Shown here piece after piece: positions 23,069-32,200 of a DNA stretch of 37,682 nt (its first letter is position 1; each line of letters starts with the position of its first letter). The DNA is from Aquabacterium sp. (GTDB taxonomy: Bacteria > Pseudomonadota > Gammaproteobacteria > Burkholderiales > Burkholderiaceae_C), in assembly GCA_017994835.1 (NCBI GenBank), contig JAGOKC010000012.1:1-37682 (forward strand), written 5' to 3'. Made by a program: the position numbers and the translations under genes. A model generated the notes under the pieces. That model did no database searches, was not told the origin of the DNA, and saw only the letters and a list, made by a program, of their open reading frames with translations.

Positions 23069-24583
23069 CCTCTTCAGACCACCCTGCTGAACGATTTGTC
23101 GAGCGAATTGCCTGCCGCCTTGCGTTTGCAGCGCTTGGTGGTGGGCGTGCGCGACGCCTTTGCGTGCAGTGCTGTTGTGCTCCTGCGGCTGGACGGCGAC
23201 AGCCTGCGCCCCCAGGCCGCGACGGGCCTGATGCACGAAGTGCTCGGGCGCAGCTTCACGATGGCGAAACACCCGCGTCTGGCGCAGATCATGGCGTCGC
23301 GCGAGCCGGTGCAATTTGCCGCCGATTGTGAGCTGCCCGACCCCTACGACGGGCTGCTACAGGACAGTCCGGACGAACCTCTGCCCGTGCACGACTGCTT
23401 GGGCATGACCTTGTTTCTGGATGGTCGCCTGTGGGGTGCCGTCACCCTGGATGCGCTCAAACCCGATCATTTCGATAAGCAGACGCTGGCGCAGTTAAGT
23501 TCCTGCGCGCTCTACATCGAGTCGGTGTTGCGGGTGTGTCGCCTGGAGCATGAAGTGCGCAGCCTTCGCCTGTCGCGCCGTGAAGGGGTGACCGGCGAGA
23601 GCGATGCACCCAGTTCCATTTTGGGCAGCAGCCCGGTATTACGGCAGTTGTTGGACGAGTTGGGGGTGGTGGCCGATTCAGAGTTGCCCGTGCTGTTGCA
23701 GGGTGAAACTGGCGTGGGCAAGGAGTTGTTTGCGCGCTGGCTGCACCATCACTCGCCCCGCTCGAACAAACCGCTGGTGTACGTCAACTGCGCTGCCTTG
23801 CCCGAGACGCTGGCAGAAAGCGAACTGTTCGGTCACGCCAAGGGGGCGTTTTCGGGTGCAGGCCAGGATCGCCCCGGACGTTTTGAAACCGCCAACGGCG
23901 GCACCCTGTTTCTGGATGAAATTGGCGAGTTACCGCTGTCGATTCAGGCCAAGCTGTTGCGCGCGCTGCAAAACGGCGAGATTCAGCGCCTGGGCACCGA
24001 TGAGCCCCGACACGTGGACGTGCGCGTGATTGCGGCCACCAACCGCAAGCTGTGGGAAGAGGTGCGAGATGGGCGTTTTCGGGCTGATTTGTACCACCGA
24101 CTTTCGGTGTACCCGGTGCACATCCCGCCTTTGCGAGAACGCGGCCGCGACATTCTGGTGTTGGCCGGACACTTCCTGGAGTTGAATCGCGCACGCCTGG
24201 GTTTGCGTTGCCTGCGCCTGTCGCCAGATGCAGAAAAAGCGCTGCTGACCTACGGGTGGCCAGGTAATGTGCGTGAGCTAGAGCACGTGATCAGCCGCGC
24301 GGCCTTGAAGGTGCTGAGTCGGGCAGAGTCACGCACAGAGTTACTCAGCATCGAGGCACCGTGGCTGGGGCTTGATGGCAGTGAGGTCACGGAGCGGGTA
24401 ACGGAAAAGCTCGACCCGACACGCGACCTGGAGCCGCTGCAAAGCGCGGTGGACCGGTTTCAGCGCCAGCACATTGAAGAGGCCCTGCAACAGAACCAGG
24501 GCAAATGGGCCGCCGCCGCACGCACCTTGCAGATGGACCCGAGCAACCTGCGCAAGCTGGCGCGCAGGCTGGGGATGGTGTGA
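23054..24583 (+). CDS. norR: NO-responsive sigma-54 activator NorR
   Basis: The 509-residue regulator has a GAF sensor domain, an AAA+ domain and a Fis-type helix-turn-helix. The five residues proposed to hold the non-haem iron that senses NO in E. coli NorR have clear counterparts: Arg75, Asp96, Asp99, Cys115 and Asp133. Walker A is GETGVGKE (217-224) and Walker B LFLDEIGE. The sigma-54 contact loop is GAFSGA (264-269) instead of the usual GAFTGA. The C-terminal WAAAARTLQMDPSNLRKLARRLG is the DNA-binding helix pair. It activates the divergent norB. The ATG at 23054 overlaps the third NorR box; a start upstream in another frame (23035) does not encode this protein. Confidence 0.95.
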   Translation: MVDFTPLQTTLLNDLSSELPAALRLQRLVVGVRDAFACSAVVLLRLDGDSLRPQAATGLMHEVLGRSFTMAKHPRLAQIMASREPVQFAADCELPDPYDGLLQDSPDEPLPVHDCLGMTLFLDGRLWGAVTLDALKPDHFDKQTLAQLSSCALYIESVLRVCRLEHEVRSLRLSRREGVTGESDAPSSILGSSPVLRQLLDELGVVADSELPVLLQGETGVGKELFARWLHHHSPRSNKPLVYVNCAALPETLAESELFGHAKGAFSGAGQDRPGRFETANGGTLFLDEIGELPLSIQAKLLRALQNGEIQRLGTDEPRHVDVRVIAATNRKLWEEVRDGRFRADLYHRLSVYPVHIPPLRERGRDILVLAGHFLELNRARLGLRCLRLSPDAEKALLTYGWPGNVRELEHVISRAALKVLSRAESRTELLSIEAPWLGLDGSEVTERVTEKLDPTRDLEPLQSAVDRFQRQHIEEALQQNQGKWAAAARTLQMDPSNLRKLARRLGMV

Positions 24584-24594
24584 CACATCAGACA

Positions 24595-24629
24595 AGAAAA
24601 AAGCCCAAGTGAATCAATCACTTGGGCTT
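24595..24629 (-). terminator. Intrinsic terminator of tRNA-Ser
   Basis: A perfect 12-bp stem (24601-24612 with 24618-24629, 5-base loop) is followed on the minus strand by six T. It directly follows the tRNA 3' end. The plus-strand side has no T tract, so it is not an obvious terminator for norR. Confidence 0.88.
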
Positions 24630-24634
24630 GCATC

Positions 24635-24724
<90 letters not shown>

Positions 24725-24734
24725 GAAGCCCTCT

Positions 24735-24740
24735 ACTATA
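24735..24740 (-). promoter_or_regulatory. Likely -10 element of the tRNA-Ser promoter
   Basis: The minus strand reads TATAGT, 10 bases before the first tRNA base. The expected -35 region falls at about 24758-24763, touching the livK-type gene's stop codon, and is poorly conserved. Confidence 0.5.
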
Positions 24741-24761
24741 GCAAGTTTTCTGCAGCGTGAT

Positions 24762-25907
24762 TCAGTTCACAGGCACTTTCTTGCCGTCTTTGTAAACGTA
24801 CAGCGTCATGGCGGGGTTTTTCAAATCGCCTTGCGGCTCGAAGGCCACCTTGGCTGTCACGCCCTGGTAGTTGGTGTCGGCCAGCTTGGGCGCGTACACC
24901 TTGGGGTCGATGCTGTTGGCGCGCTTCATGGCGTCCACCAGCACCATCGTGGCGTCGTAGGTGTAGGGCGAATACACCTGGAACTGCTGGGGGAACTTGC
25001 TGTCGTAACGGGCACGCCAAGCCTTGCCGTTGGGCATCTTGTCAATGGCGGCCCCACCCACCGCGCACACCACATTGCCCAGCGTGCGAGCCCCGCTGGC
25101 CAGGTCTTTGAGCTTGTCGGTGCAGATGCCATCGCCACCAAACAGATACGCCTTGCTCAGGCCCAGTTGCTGCATCTGGCGCAGCATCGGTCCGGCCTGC
25201 GGGTCCATGCCACCGAAGAAGATGCCGTCTGGCTTGCGGCTCTTGATGGCGGTGAGAATGGCCATGAAATCCACCGCCTTGTCGTTGGTGTACTGCTGGC
25301 TGACCACCTCGATACCCAGGCTCTTGGCGGTGCGGGCGAACACCTCGGCCACACCTTTGCCATACGCCGTCCGGTCGTCAATGATGGCAACCTTCTTGAC
25401 CTTCAACACCTGTGCAGCGTGCTGCGCCAACCCCGCCCCCAAAGCGTTGTCATTGGCCAGCAGACGGTACACATTCTTGTAGCCCAGACGTGTCAGTTCC
25501 GGGTTCGTGGCCGAAGGGGTCACCATCGGCAAGCCGCACTGGCTGTAGATCTTGGCTGCCGGAATGGTGGTGCCAGAGTTCAGGTGCCCAACCACACCAT
25601 TGACCTTGGCGTCACACAGTTTTTGCGCAGCGGCTGTGCCCTGTTTTGGATCGGCAGCGTCATCTTCGGCCATCAGTTCGAAGCGAACCTTCTTGCCCGC
25701 AATCGAAACGCCCTGTGCGTTCAGCTCTTCAACGGCCATGCGGGCACCGTTTTCGTTGTCACGCCCATAGTGAGCCTGCGGGCCGGACACAGGCCCGACG
25801 TGACCGATGCGCACCACCGTCTGGGCCTGCGCCGCTTGCGATGCCACGGCAATCATCACGGCAGACAACGCCAGAACCGAGCGAGCCGCCTTGGAGAAAC
25901 ACGCCAT
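24762..25907 (-). CDS. Branched-chain amino acid-type ABC transporter periplasmic binding protein
   Basis: The 381-residue protein has a signal peptide (MACFSKAARSVLALSAVMIA, cleavage near AQAQT) and the type I periplasmic binding fold of LivJ/LivK (Peripla_BP_6). It shows VVRIGHVGPVSGPQAHYGRD, the hinge-region segment LNSGTTIPAAKIY, and SATNPELTRLGYKNVYR. It should bind an amino acid or amide in the periplasm and deliver it to an ABC permease, but no permease or ATPase gene is adjacent, so the transporter must be encoded elsewhere. The ATG at 25907 has AAGGAG 7 bases upstream; the frame's earlier codons are unlikely. Substrate specificity cannot be read from sequence. Confidence 0.9.
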   Translation of the reverse strand: MACFSKAARSVLALSAVMIAVASQAAQAQTVVRIGHVGPVSGPQAHYGRDNENGARMAVEELNAQGVSIAGKKVRFELMAEDDAADPKQGTAAAQKLCDAKVNGVVGHLNSGTTIPAAKIYSQCGLPMVTPSATNPELTRLGYKNVYRLLANDNALGAGLAQHAAQVLKVKKVAIIDDRTAYGKGVAEVFARTAKSLGIEVVSQQYTNDKAVDFMAILTAIKSRKPDGIFFGGMDPQAGPMLRQMQQLGLSKAYLFGGDGICTDKLKDLASGARTLGNVVCAVGGAAIDKMPNGKAWRARYDSKFPQQFQVYSPYTYDATMVLVDAMKRANSIDPKVYAPKLADTNYQGVTAKVAFEPQGDLKNPAMTLYVYKDGKKVPVN

Positions 25908-25955
25908 GAAGAACTCCTTGTCAACAATACAAATCAAATGAACGCTGAGCGCAGC

Positions 25956-26510
25956 TCAACGTTGGCGCAATTTGGCCAGCTCCTGGGTGACCGACCGGGT
26001 CACGACATCGCGCATCGTGTCGCTCAGTTCATCGCGCATTTCCCGGATCATGGCGTCGGTATGCCGTGCCAGGATGGGGGCAAGTGCCTCGCGCAGCCGG
26101 AACTCAAGCATGCTGTCAATGCGCCGCTGCACATCCACCATCACCCTGTGCACAACTTGGTCGTGACTCAAGTCCGCTGGCAGCACCGGCAAGGCGGCCA
26201 CCACTTCTGACGTCAGCACCGGATCATCCAGCAAAGGCACATTGCTCAGATCATCGGGGGGACTTGCCACTTCGGCAAAAGGCAACTCACCATCGGTATG
26301 AGCCGGCAACACCACATTCTTGATGGGAGCCCAGCCCGGCGTCATTGCCTTGTCAGGCAGGTTGCGCGTGACGATCATGTGGGGAGGTTCATCGCCAGAT
26401 GCAAAGGCGACGTCTGGCTCCGCGTCGGTGTCGATGTGCATGTGCTCCACCTCTATGACCTCGGTGAGCGTGGGCACATGCGGTCGGTGAGTGCGATCGG
26501 TTTCGTTCAT
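25956..26510 (-). CDS. Hypothetical acidic protein downstream of holC (DUF2486-like)
   Basis: The 184-residue protein has no signal peptide or membrane segment. The N-terminal two-thirds is acidic, Pro-rich and probably disordered. The C-terminal 65 residues (from about DLSHDQVVHRVMVDVQRRID) form charged amphipathic helices rich in Arg, Glu and Leu that could make a coiled coil. It may belong to the betaproteobacterial family DUF2486, which I recall near holC, but that assignment is uncertain. The ATG overlaps the holC stop (ATGA) and uses GAGG inside the holC end as its ribosome site, so the two are translationally coupled. No function is claimed. Confidence 0.75.
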   Translation of the reverse strand: MNETDRTHRPHVPTLTEVIEVEHMHIDTDAEPDVAFASGDEPPHMIVTRNLPDKAMTPGWAPIKNVVLPAHTDGELPFAEVASPPDDLSNVPLLDDPVLTSEVVAALPVLPADLSHDQVVHRVMVDVQRRIDSMLEFRLREALAPILARHTDAMIREMRDELSDTMRDVVTRSVTQELAKLRQR

Positions 26511-26941
26511 TCTTTGACCTCGTGAGGGTTCACCTGCCAGCCCTTGGCAGTGTAGGTTTTCCAGCGCAGGCGGCCTTGTTGGCGATCGAAAGCATCATTG
26601 CTCACGATCTCGAACAGGCGCGCAAAACGCTCACAGGCGACCGGAACGGTCTGCCCGATGTTGACCAGCACACTGCGCTCGCCGGGGGCGGTGGCGGGGT
26701 CGGTCGTCAGCCAGATGGGGGTGTCATGCTGACGGGTTGGCACCGAACCCTCGGACTGTGCCAGCACATGGGGCACAAAGGCGCACATTTCAAACGTCCA
26801 CAGTTGATGGTCGAGAGATTTCAACGCGGCGGCGTCGCCAGTCACCACCACACGGGCACCCGTGCGGTAAGCCTTGCGCAGCAGGCGACAGGCATAGGCC
26901 AGCTTGTCAGGCATGCCGTGATGAAATTCAACTGTGCTCAT
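26507..26941 (-). CDS. holC: DNA polymerase III subunit chi
   Basis: The 144-residue protein matches HolC, the clamp-loader-associated chi subunit that binds single-strand-binding protein at replication forks. Family features include the start MSTVEFHHGMPDKLAYACRLLRKAY, the central LDHQLWTFEMCAFVPHVLA, TPIWLTT and the LVNIGQTVP strand. It starts 19 bases after pepA, in the order pepA-holC common in proteobacteria, and overlaps the next gene by 4 bases. Confidence 0.93.
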   Translation of the reverse strand: MSTVEFHHGMPDKLAYACRLLRKAYRTGARVVVTGDAAALKSLDHQLWTFEMCAFVPHVLAQSEGSVPTRQHDTPIWLTTDPATAPGERSVLVNIGQTVPVACERFARLFEIVSNDAFDRQQGRLRWKTYTAKGWQVNPHEVKE

Positions 26942-26960
26942 GACTGTGATGCGCTTGCGT

Positions 26961-28514
26961 TCACGGACGACGAGCAGCGGGCTTGCGCACCGCCTTGACC
27001 GTCACCTTCGTGGCTGCTGGCTTGCTTGGTGCGCGCTGGATCGCAGCAGCGCCCGCGCCAGCCTGGTTGAGAATGAACTGCGTCAGCAACGCAACCGGCC
27101 GACCTGTGCCACCCTTGGCCGCACCCGATTTCCAGGCAGAGCCGGCAATGTCGAGGTGCGCCCAACGGTAGGCCTTGGTGAACTTGCTCAGGAACACAGC
27201 GGCCGTGATGGCCCCACCCTCTCGACCGCCCACATTGCCCAGGTCAGCAAAGTTGCTCTTGAGGGCTTCGCCATACTCCTCGTCCAGCGGCATGCGCCAG
27301 GCCGTGTCCAAAGCTTCCTGACCGGCACCGAGTAAAGCCTGGGCCAATTCATCGTCCGCCGAAAAAAGCCCACTGTGCTGATGCCCAAGGGCGATCACGC
27401 ACGCACCCGTCAAAGTGGCAATGTCCACCACGGCAGCGGGTTTGAAGCGTTCGGCATAGGTCAGGGCATCGCACAAAATAAGACGACCTTCGGCATCGGT
27501 GTTGAGCACTTCGATGGTCTGCCCAGACATGCTGGTAACGACGTCGCCCGGTTTGGTCGCCGTGCCGCTGGGCATGTTCTCGCAGGTGGGGATCAGGCCC
27601 ACCAGATTGACCTTGGGTTGCAACTCGGCAATGGTGCGGAAGGTGCCCAGCACGCTGGCAGCCCCACCCATGTCGAACTTCATTTCGTCCATGCCCGCAC
27701 CAGGTTTGAGCGAGATGCCGCCAGTGTCAAACGTGATGCCCTTGCCCACCAGCACCAGCGGTGCGTGCGAAGCGGCCGCGCCCTGGTAGCGCAAAACGAT
27801 GAACTTGGGGGGCTGAGCAGAGCCGTTGGTCACGGACAGGAAGGAGCCCATCTTGAGCTTTTCAAGTGCGGGGCGCTCCAGCACCTCGACCTTGATGTGC
27901 TTGTGGGCTTTGGCCAGCTGACGCGCTTCGTGCGCCAGGTGCGACGGCGTGCAGTAGTTGCCCGGCAGGTTGCCCAGCTCGCGCGCCAAGGTCACACCCT
28001 TGGCCAAGGCCTCGCCGCGTGCCAGGCCTTGCTTGACCGCCGCCAGATCGGCATCGGCACACAGCACGCTGATTTTCTTGAGCACACCGGGCTTGGGGGC
28101 GCTGGGCTTGGTGTGACGGAACACATAGGTGGCATCGGCCACGGCCAGCACCAGTGCCTGGGCGTGATGTGTGGCGAGAGTCAGGCCCGTTGCGCCTGCC
28201 ACGGCAATGTGGGCTGCCCCGAGGTCTTTAAGCGGAGCCAGACCCTTGTCCAGCGCTGCCTTGAAAGCCTTCGGCTGGGCATCTGCCGCCGCTGTCAAGA
28301 CCAGGCGCGATGCTTTCACGCCTGCGGGTCGGTGCACATACAGCGTCTTGCCTGTCTTGAGGGCGAAATCACCCGCCTTCACGGCGTCGGCAATCAGGGT
28401 GTCGATGACCGTGTCACCCGTGCAGGCCAGATCGGGTGTGAGCACCACCACCAGGGCGTCGGCATTCACCTGAGACAAAGCGGGCCCTTGGGCCGAGATA
28501 GCGCGGTAGTCCAT
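26961..28514 (-). CDS. pepA: Leucyl aminopeptidase (M17) with basic C-terminal tail
   Basis: The 517-residue cytosolic aminopeptidase removes N-terminal residues from peptides. Metal and catalytic motifs are intact: [16 protein letters not shown] (Lys and Asp ligands), [14 protein letters not shown] and the M17 signature [14 protein letters not shown]. The last 33 residues form a basic Ala/Lys/Pro/Arg tail ([20 protein letters not shown]) beyond the usual end. The frame is open to 28673; likely starts are ATG 28529 and ATG 28514. I prefer 28514 because it places MDYRAIS at the usual distance from the first beta strand and leaves room for promoters before the divergent lptF. Confidence 0.92.
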   Translation of the reverse strand: MDYRAISAQGPALSQVNADALVVVLTPDLACTGDTVIDTLIADAVKAGDFALKTGKTLYVHRPAGVKASRLVLTAAADAQPKAFKAALDKGLAPLKDLGAAHIAVAGATGLTLATHHAQALVLAVADATYVFRHTKPSAPKPGVLKKISVLCADADLAAVKQGLARGEALAKGVTLARELGNLPGNYCTPSHLAHEARQLAKAHKHIKVEVLERPALEKLKMGSFLSVTNGSAQPPKFIVLRYQGAAASHAPLVLVGKGITFDTGGISLKPGAGMDEMKFDMGGAASVLGTFRTIAELQPKVNLVGLIPTCENMPSGTATKPGDVVTSMSGQTIEVLNTDAEGRLILCDALTYAERFKPAAVVDIATLTGACVIALGHQHSGLFSADDELAQALLGAGQEALDTAWRMPLDEEYGEALKSNFADLGNVGGREGGAITAAVFLSKFTKAYRWAHLDIAGSAWKSGAAKGGTGRPVALLTQFILNQAGAGAAAIQRAPSKPAATKVTVKAVRKPAARRP

Positions 28515-28523
28515 GCTGTGCAA

Positions 28524-28536
28524 GTCCATAATGGAC
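28524..28536. repeat. 13-bp palindrome between pepA and lptF
   Basis: GTCCAT-A-ATGGAC is a perfect dyad within the 43-base divergent interval. It could be an operator acting on both genes; the shortness of the interval also makes chance possible. Confidence 0.35.
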
Positions 28537-28557
28537 GGTTGAATACAGATCCGAACA

Positions 28558-29679
28558 ATGTTATTCGATTCCTCCGTACGCCGAGAACTCTGGCGCAGCT
28601 TTATCGGCACCTTGGTTGTGCTGCTGACCGTGGTGCTGACCATGTTGCTCATCCGCATCCTGAGCCAGGCCACGCGGGGCGCTTTTGCGCCTGCTGACCT
28701 GAGCCTGGTGCTGAGCTACACCCTCATCGGGCAGTTGCCCGTCATGGTGGCCCTGGCCGTGTTCGTGGCTGTGGTCACGGTGCTGAGTCGCCTTTGGCGC
28801 GACAGTGAAATGGTGGTCTGGCAGGTCAGTGGGGCCAGCCAGTTTGCCTTCATCAGGCCGTTGTTGAAAATGGCGTGGCCTGCCATCGTGCTGGTGGCCC
28901 TGTGCACCCTGGTGGCCCGTCCCTGGGCACAGAATCAGACCGAGGTGCTGAAGTACCGCTACGAACAACGCTCTGACGTGGCACGGGTGGCACCGGGGCA
29001 GTTTCAGACCTCGGCTGACGGCAAGCGCGTGTTTTTCATTGACAGCCACAGCGACGGCCAGCAAACGGCACGCAATGTCTTCATGGTGATGACGGATGAG
29101 GCGCAGGAATCCATCGTGACGGCACGTGAGGGCTTGCTGCAACAGGACCAGGGCATGCGTTATCTGGTTCTGACGCAGGGCGAGCGCACGCAAACTGACT
29201 TGAAGACCGGCGAGAAGACCTTGTCGAACTTCAAGACGGCCCGCATTGCCGTGGGCGAGGCACCCAATGTCGCACTCAAGATGCCCGAGCCTCGCAGCAT
29301 GTCCACTCTCGATTTGCTGGCGCTTGGCACGCCCGCCATGCACGGGGAACTGGTCTGGCGTCTGGGTTTGATCTGGGCGACGTTCAACATGGTGCTGGCC
29401 GGTTTGAGCCTGGCAGCGGGCAATGCTCGCCGCAACAGCAACTGGAATCTGGTTTACGCCTTGCTTGTGTTCGTGGTGTATTTCAATTTGTTGAGCCTGA
29501 GCCAGGCCTGGGTGGGTCAAAGCAAGCTGGCATGGGTGCCGGCCTTGCTGCTCATTCACGGCAGCCTGACTTTGGGTGCGTTGACGCTGATTTGGTGGCG
29601 CGACGGGGCTGTGCTACCTTGGCGGCATGTGGCGCGCCGCGCCTTGGTGACGCCCTCGTCAGCGGAGGCGACCCCTTGA
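28558..29679 (+). CDS. lptF: LPS export ABC transporter permease LptF
   Basis: The 373-residue inner-membrane protein belongs to the YjgP/YjgQ family. It begins [20 protein letters not shown], has three TM helices in the first 110 residues, a periplasmic jellyroll-like domain (about 120-260; [21 protein letters not shown]) and three more TM helices. With LptG and the ATPase LptB it extracts lipopolysaccharide from the inner membrane toward LptC/LptA. The ATG at 28558 is divergent from pepA, a conserved arrangement. Its stop overlaps the lptG start. Confidence 0.94.
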   Translation: MLFDSSVRRELWRSFIGTLVVLLTVVLTMLLIRILSQATRGAFAPADLSLVLSYTLIGQLPVMVALAVFVAVVTVLSRLWRDSEMVVWQVSGASQFAFIRPLLKMAWPAIVLVALCTLVARPWAQNQTEVLKYRYEQRSDVARVAPGQFQTSADGKRVFFIDSHSDGQQTARNVFMVMTDEAQESIVTAREGLLQQDQGMRYLVLTQGERTQTDLKTGEKTLSNFKTARIAVGEAPNVALKMPEPRSMSTLDLLALGTPAMHGELVWRLGLIWATFNMVLAGLSLAAGNARRNSNWNLVYALLVFVVYFNLLSLSQAWVGQSKLAWVPALLLIHGSLTLGALTLIWWRDGAVLPWRHVARRALVTPSSAEATP

Positions 29680-30830
29680 ACACCGTTCGCAAGCTGATTT
29701 ACAGCACGGTCATCAAGCACGTGTTCGGGGTGACGCTGGCCTTCTCGGCGTTGTTCTTCTTCATCGACTTTGTCGATGAAATTCGCCGACACGGTTTGGC
29801 TGACTCTCTGAAAACCTGCCTTTACATGCAGGGACAGCACTTCTACGACATTTTCCCAATTGGCCTGCTGATCGGTTCGATTCTGGCGCTGGCTGGCATG
29901 GCGCGCACCAGCGAGTTCACCATTTTGCGGACTGGCGGACTCGGGCCCGGTCGCGCGCTGGGCTTGCTGGGGGTATTGGGTTTTCTGGCCGCTGTGCTGA
30001 TGGTGGGGGTTGGCAACTGGGCCGTCCCCTGGACCGAACAGCAACTGACTCTGCACAAGGCCCAGATCGGTCAACGTGGACTGCTGAAGTCGGGCAGCAG
30101 TGGCACCTGGCTGCGCGAGCGCCGCGACACGCCGGGCGAGCCGTCGCGCACCATCACGGTCAACGTGGTCGCAGCCGTCAGTGACATGGAGTTTGGTGCG
30201 GTTCGCATTTTCGAGTTTGACACCGAGGGGCGTCTGCAGCGTCGCCTGTCGGCACGCGAGGCACGCATTGAGCCGCTGGGCGGTGAAGCGTCTGCACAAG
30301 GTTCGATCTGGCACCTCAAAGGCGTTCAGGAAACCCTCTGGTTACAGCACGACCAACACATTGATGAGCAGTCTGTGCGCCAGGGAGCCCAATTGGTGCG
30401 CGAATCACAACACGATGCAATGGACTGGCGCAGCAGTCTCACGCCGCTGGTGGTGTCGGCTTCGGTGTTGCCGCCCGAGACCATGTCCACCTTTGCCTTG
30501 TGGCGCTATACCGAGCACTTGGCCAGCAATGCCCAGGCCGCACAACGCTATGAGATCGAGTTCTGGAAAAAGAGCTTCTATCCTCTGGTATGCCTTGTGA
30601 TGGTCGCGCTGGCCCTGCCCTACGCCTATCTGCACGCGCGCAGTGGCGGCATGAGCCTGAAGATTTTCGGCGGCGTCATGCTGGGCATCAGCTTTGTGCT
30701 GGCCAACCACATCTCCAGCCACCTTGGTTTGCTGCACGACTGGAAACCCTGGTTGGCCGCAGTGGCACCGAGTGTGGTTTACCTTCTGCTCTCAATGAGC
30801 GCTTTTGCCTGGCTGGTTCGCTACCGTTGA
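29676..30830 (+). CDS. lptG: LPS export ABC transporter permease LptG
   Basis: The 384-residue partner of LptF has the same six-TM, jellyroll-containing layout. It begins [20 protein letters not shown], with TVRKLI(Y)STVIK typical of LptG, followed by FSALFFFIDFVDEI. It ends in the hydrophobic YLLLSMSAFAWLVRYR. The start is a TTG at 29676 overlapping the lptF stop, with GGAGG 7 bases upstream; earlier in-frame codons lie deep in lptF. Translational coupling should give equal amounts of the two permeases. Confidence 0.93.
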   Translation: MNTVRKLIYSTVIKHVFGVTLAFSALFFFIDFVDEIRRHGLADSLKTCLYMQGQHFYDIFPIGLLIGSILALAGMARTSEFTILRTGGLGPGRALGLLGVLGFLAAVLMVGVGNWAVPWTEQQLTLHKAQIGQRGLLKSGSSGTWLRERRDTPGEPSRTITVNVVAAVSDMEFGAVRIFEFDTEGRLQRRLSAREARIEPLGGEASAQGSIWHLKGVQETLWLQHDQHIDEQSVRQGAQLVRESQHDAMDWRSSLTPLVVSASVLPPETMSTFALWRYTEHLASNAQAAQRYEIEFWKKSFYPLVCLVMVALALPYAYLHARSGGMSLKIFGGVMLGISFVLANHISSHLGLLHDWKPWLAAVAPSVVYLLLSMSAFAWLVRYR

Positions 30831-30838
30831 CCACAACT

Positions 30839-31222
30839 ATGAACAAAAACGGCATTCTCCTGTTTGCACACGGTGCCCGTGACCCAGCTTGGGCCCAGCC
30901 CTTCGAGGCAACAGCCCGGGTCTTGCGCACGCGCGCGGGCGCGCAGAACACCGAGGTGGCTTTGGCCTTCCTGGAGTTCATGAGCCCCACCCTTCTGGAA
31001 GCTGGCTCGCAATTGGCCCAGCAAGGCTGCACACAGGTCACCGTGGTGCCTTTGTTTCTGGGCGCAGGTGGGCATGTTCGCAAGGATCTGCCACGCCTGA
31101 TGATCGAGATGGCCGAGCATCACCCTCAGGTTCAATGGCGTCTGAGCGCCGCAGTGGGCGAGACCGACATCCTGATCCAGGCGCTGTCGGAGGCTGCCTG
31201 GTCTTTGGCTCACCCTGCCTGA
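30839..31222 (+). CDS. cbiX: Sirohydrochlorin chelatase, short CbiX/SirB type
   Basis: The 127-residue protein is a single-domain class II chelatase that inserts iron (or cobalt) into sirohydrochlorin. The metal-binding His residues are His11 (LLFAHGARDP) and His79 (FLGAGGHVRKDLP), and both motifs are intact. It starts 8 bases after lptG and is followed after 6 bases by cysB. Siroheme is the cofactor of NirB and of sulfite reductase, so the neighbourhood with cysB points to sulfite/nitrite assimilation. Confidence 0.9.
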   Translation: MNKNGILLFAHGARDPAWAQPFEATARVLRTRAGAQNTEVALAFLEFMSPTLLEAGSQLAQQGCTQVTVVPLFLGAGGHVRKDLPRLMIEMAEHHPQVQWRLSAAVGETDILIQALSEAAWSLAHPA

Positions 31223-31228
31223 ACCACC

Positions 31229-32200
31229 ATGAACCTGCACCAGTTCAAGTTCGTCCATGAGGCGGCCCGCCGCAACCTCAACCTGACGGAAACCGCCAAA
31301 GCTCTGCACACCTCGCAGCCGGGCATCTCCAAAGCCATTCTGGAGCTGGAGGAAGAACTGGGCGTTGACATCTTTGTGCGACACGGCAAGCGCCTCAAGC
31401 GGGTGACCGAACCGGGCCTGCAAGTGCTCAAGTCGATTGACCTGATCCTGCGTGAACTGGGCAACCTCAAACGCATTGGCGAGGAGTACGCCATGCAGGA
31501 TGCGGGCACCCTGTCGATTGCAACCACGCACACGCAGGCGCGCTACGTGCTGCCTGAGCCTGTGGCAGCCTTGCGCAAGAAATACCCCAAGGTGTCGGTG
31601 AGCCTGCATCAGGGCACCCCTCAACAGGTGGCGCAAATGCTCCTCGACGAGGTGGCCGACATCGGGCTGGCGACCGAGTCCCTCAATGACTTTGCTGAAT
31701 TGGTGACCCTGCCCTGCTATGAATGGCAGCACGTGGCTGTGATGCCGGCCAGCCATCCACTGGCTGTGGTGCCCCGCCTGACGCTGGAGCATCTGGCGAA
31801 TGAGCCTTTGATTTCATATCACCCGTCCTTCACCGGACGTCGTCGCATCGACATGGCTTTTGCCCAGCGCGGGCTCAAGCCCAATGTGGTGCTGGATGCG
31901 ATCGACGCGGATGTGATCAAAACCTACACCCGCCTGGGTCTGGGCATCGGGTTGGTGGCCGAGATGGCCGTGAAAGACGATCCCGCCATGAACATGCCGG
32001 GAAGTGAACTGGTGTCACGCCCGGTGGGCCACTTGTTTGGACCGAACGTGGCGCGTCTGGCGTTCAAACGAGGTGCCTACATGCGCCAATTTGTGCTGGC
32101 GTTTGCCGAATTGCTCTCGGACCGCCTGAGCCGCGCCTTGATCATGCAGGCGATTTCAACACCGCCGGGACAGAACAACAGCGTCGATTACGGTTTGTGA
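31229..32200 (+). CDS. cysB: CysB-type LysR regulator of sulfur assimilation
   Basis: The 323-residue LysR-family activator has an N-terminal winged helix (MNLHQFKFVHEAARRNLNLT... through TSQPGISKAI) and a periplasmic-binding-like effector domain. Thr100, Thr102 and Gln103 in IATTHTQARYVLP match the sulfate/N-acetylserine contact residues of characterised CysB. It should activate cysteine biosynthesis genes under sulfur limitation. The C-terminus overlaps the end of the convergent FimV-like gene by 13 bases. Confidence 0.92.
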   Translation: MNLHQFKFVHEAARRNLNLTETAKALHTSQPGISKAILELEEELGVDIFVRHGKRLKRVTEPGLQVLKSIDLILRELGNLKRIGEEYAMQDAGTLSIATTHTQARYVLPEPVAALRKKYPKVSVSLHQGTPQQVAQMLLDEVADIGLATESLNDFAELVTLPCYEWQHVAVMPASHPLAVVPRLTLEHLANEPLISYHPSFTGRRRIDMAFAQRGLKPNVVLDAIDADVIKTYTRLGLGIGLVAEMAVKDDPAMNMPGSELVSRPVGHLFGPNVARLAFKRGAYMRQFVLAFAELLSDRLSRALIMQAISTPPGQNNSVDYGL

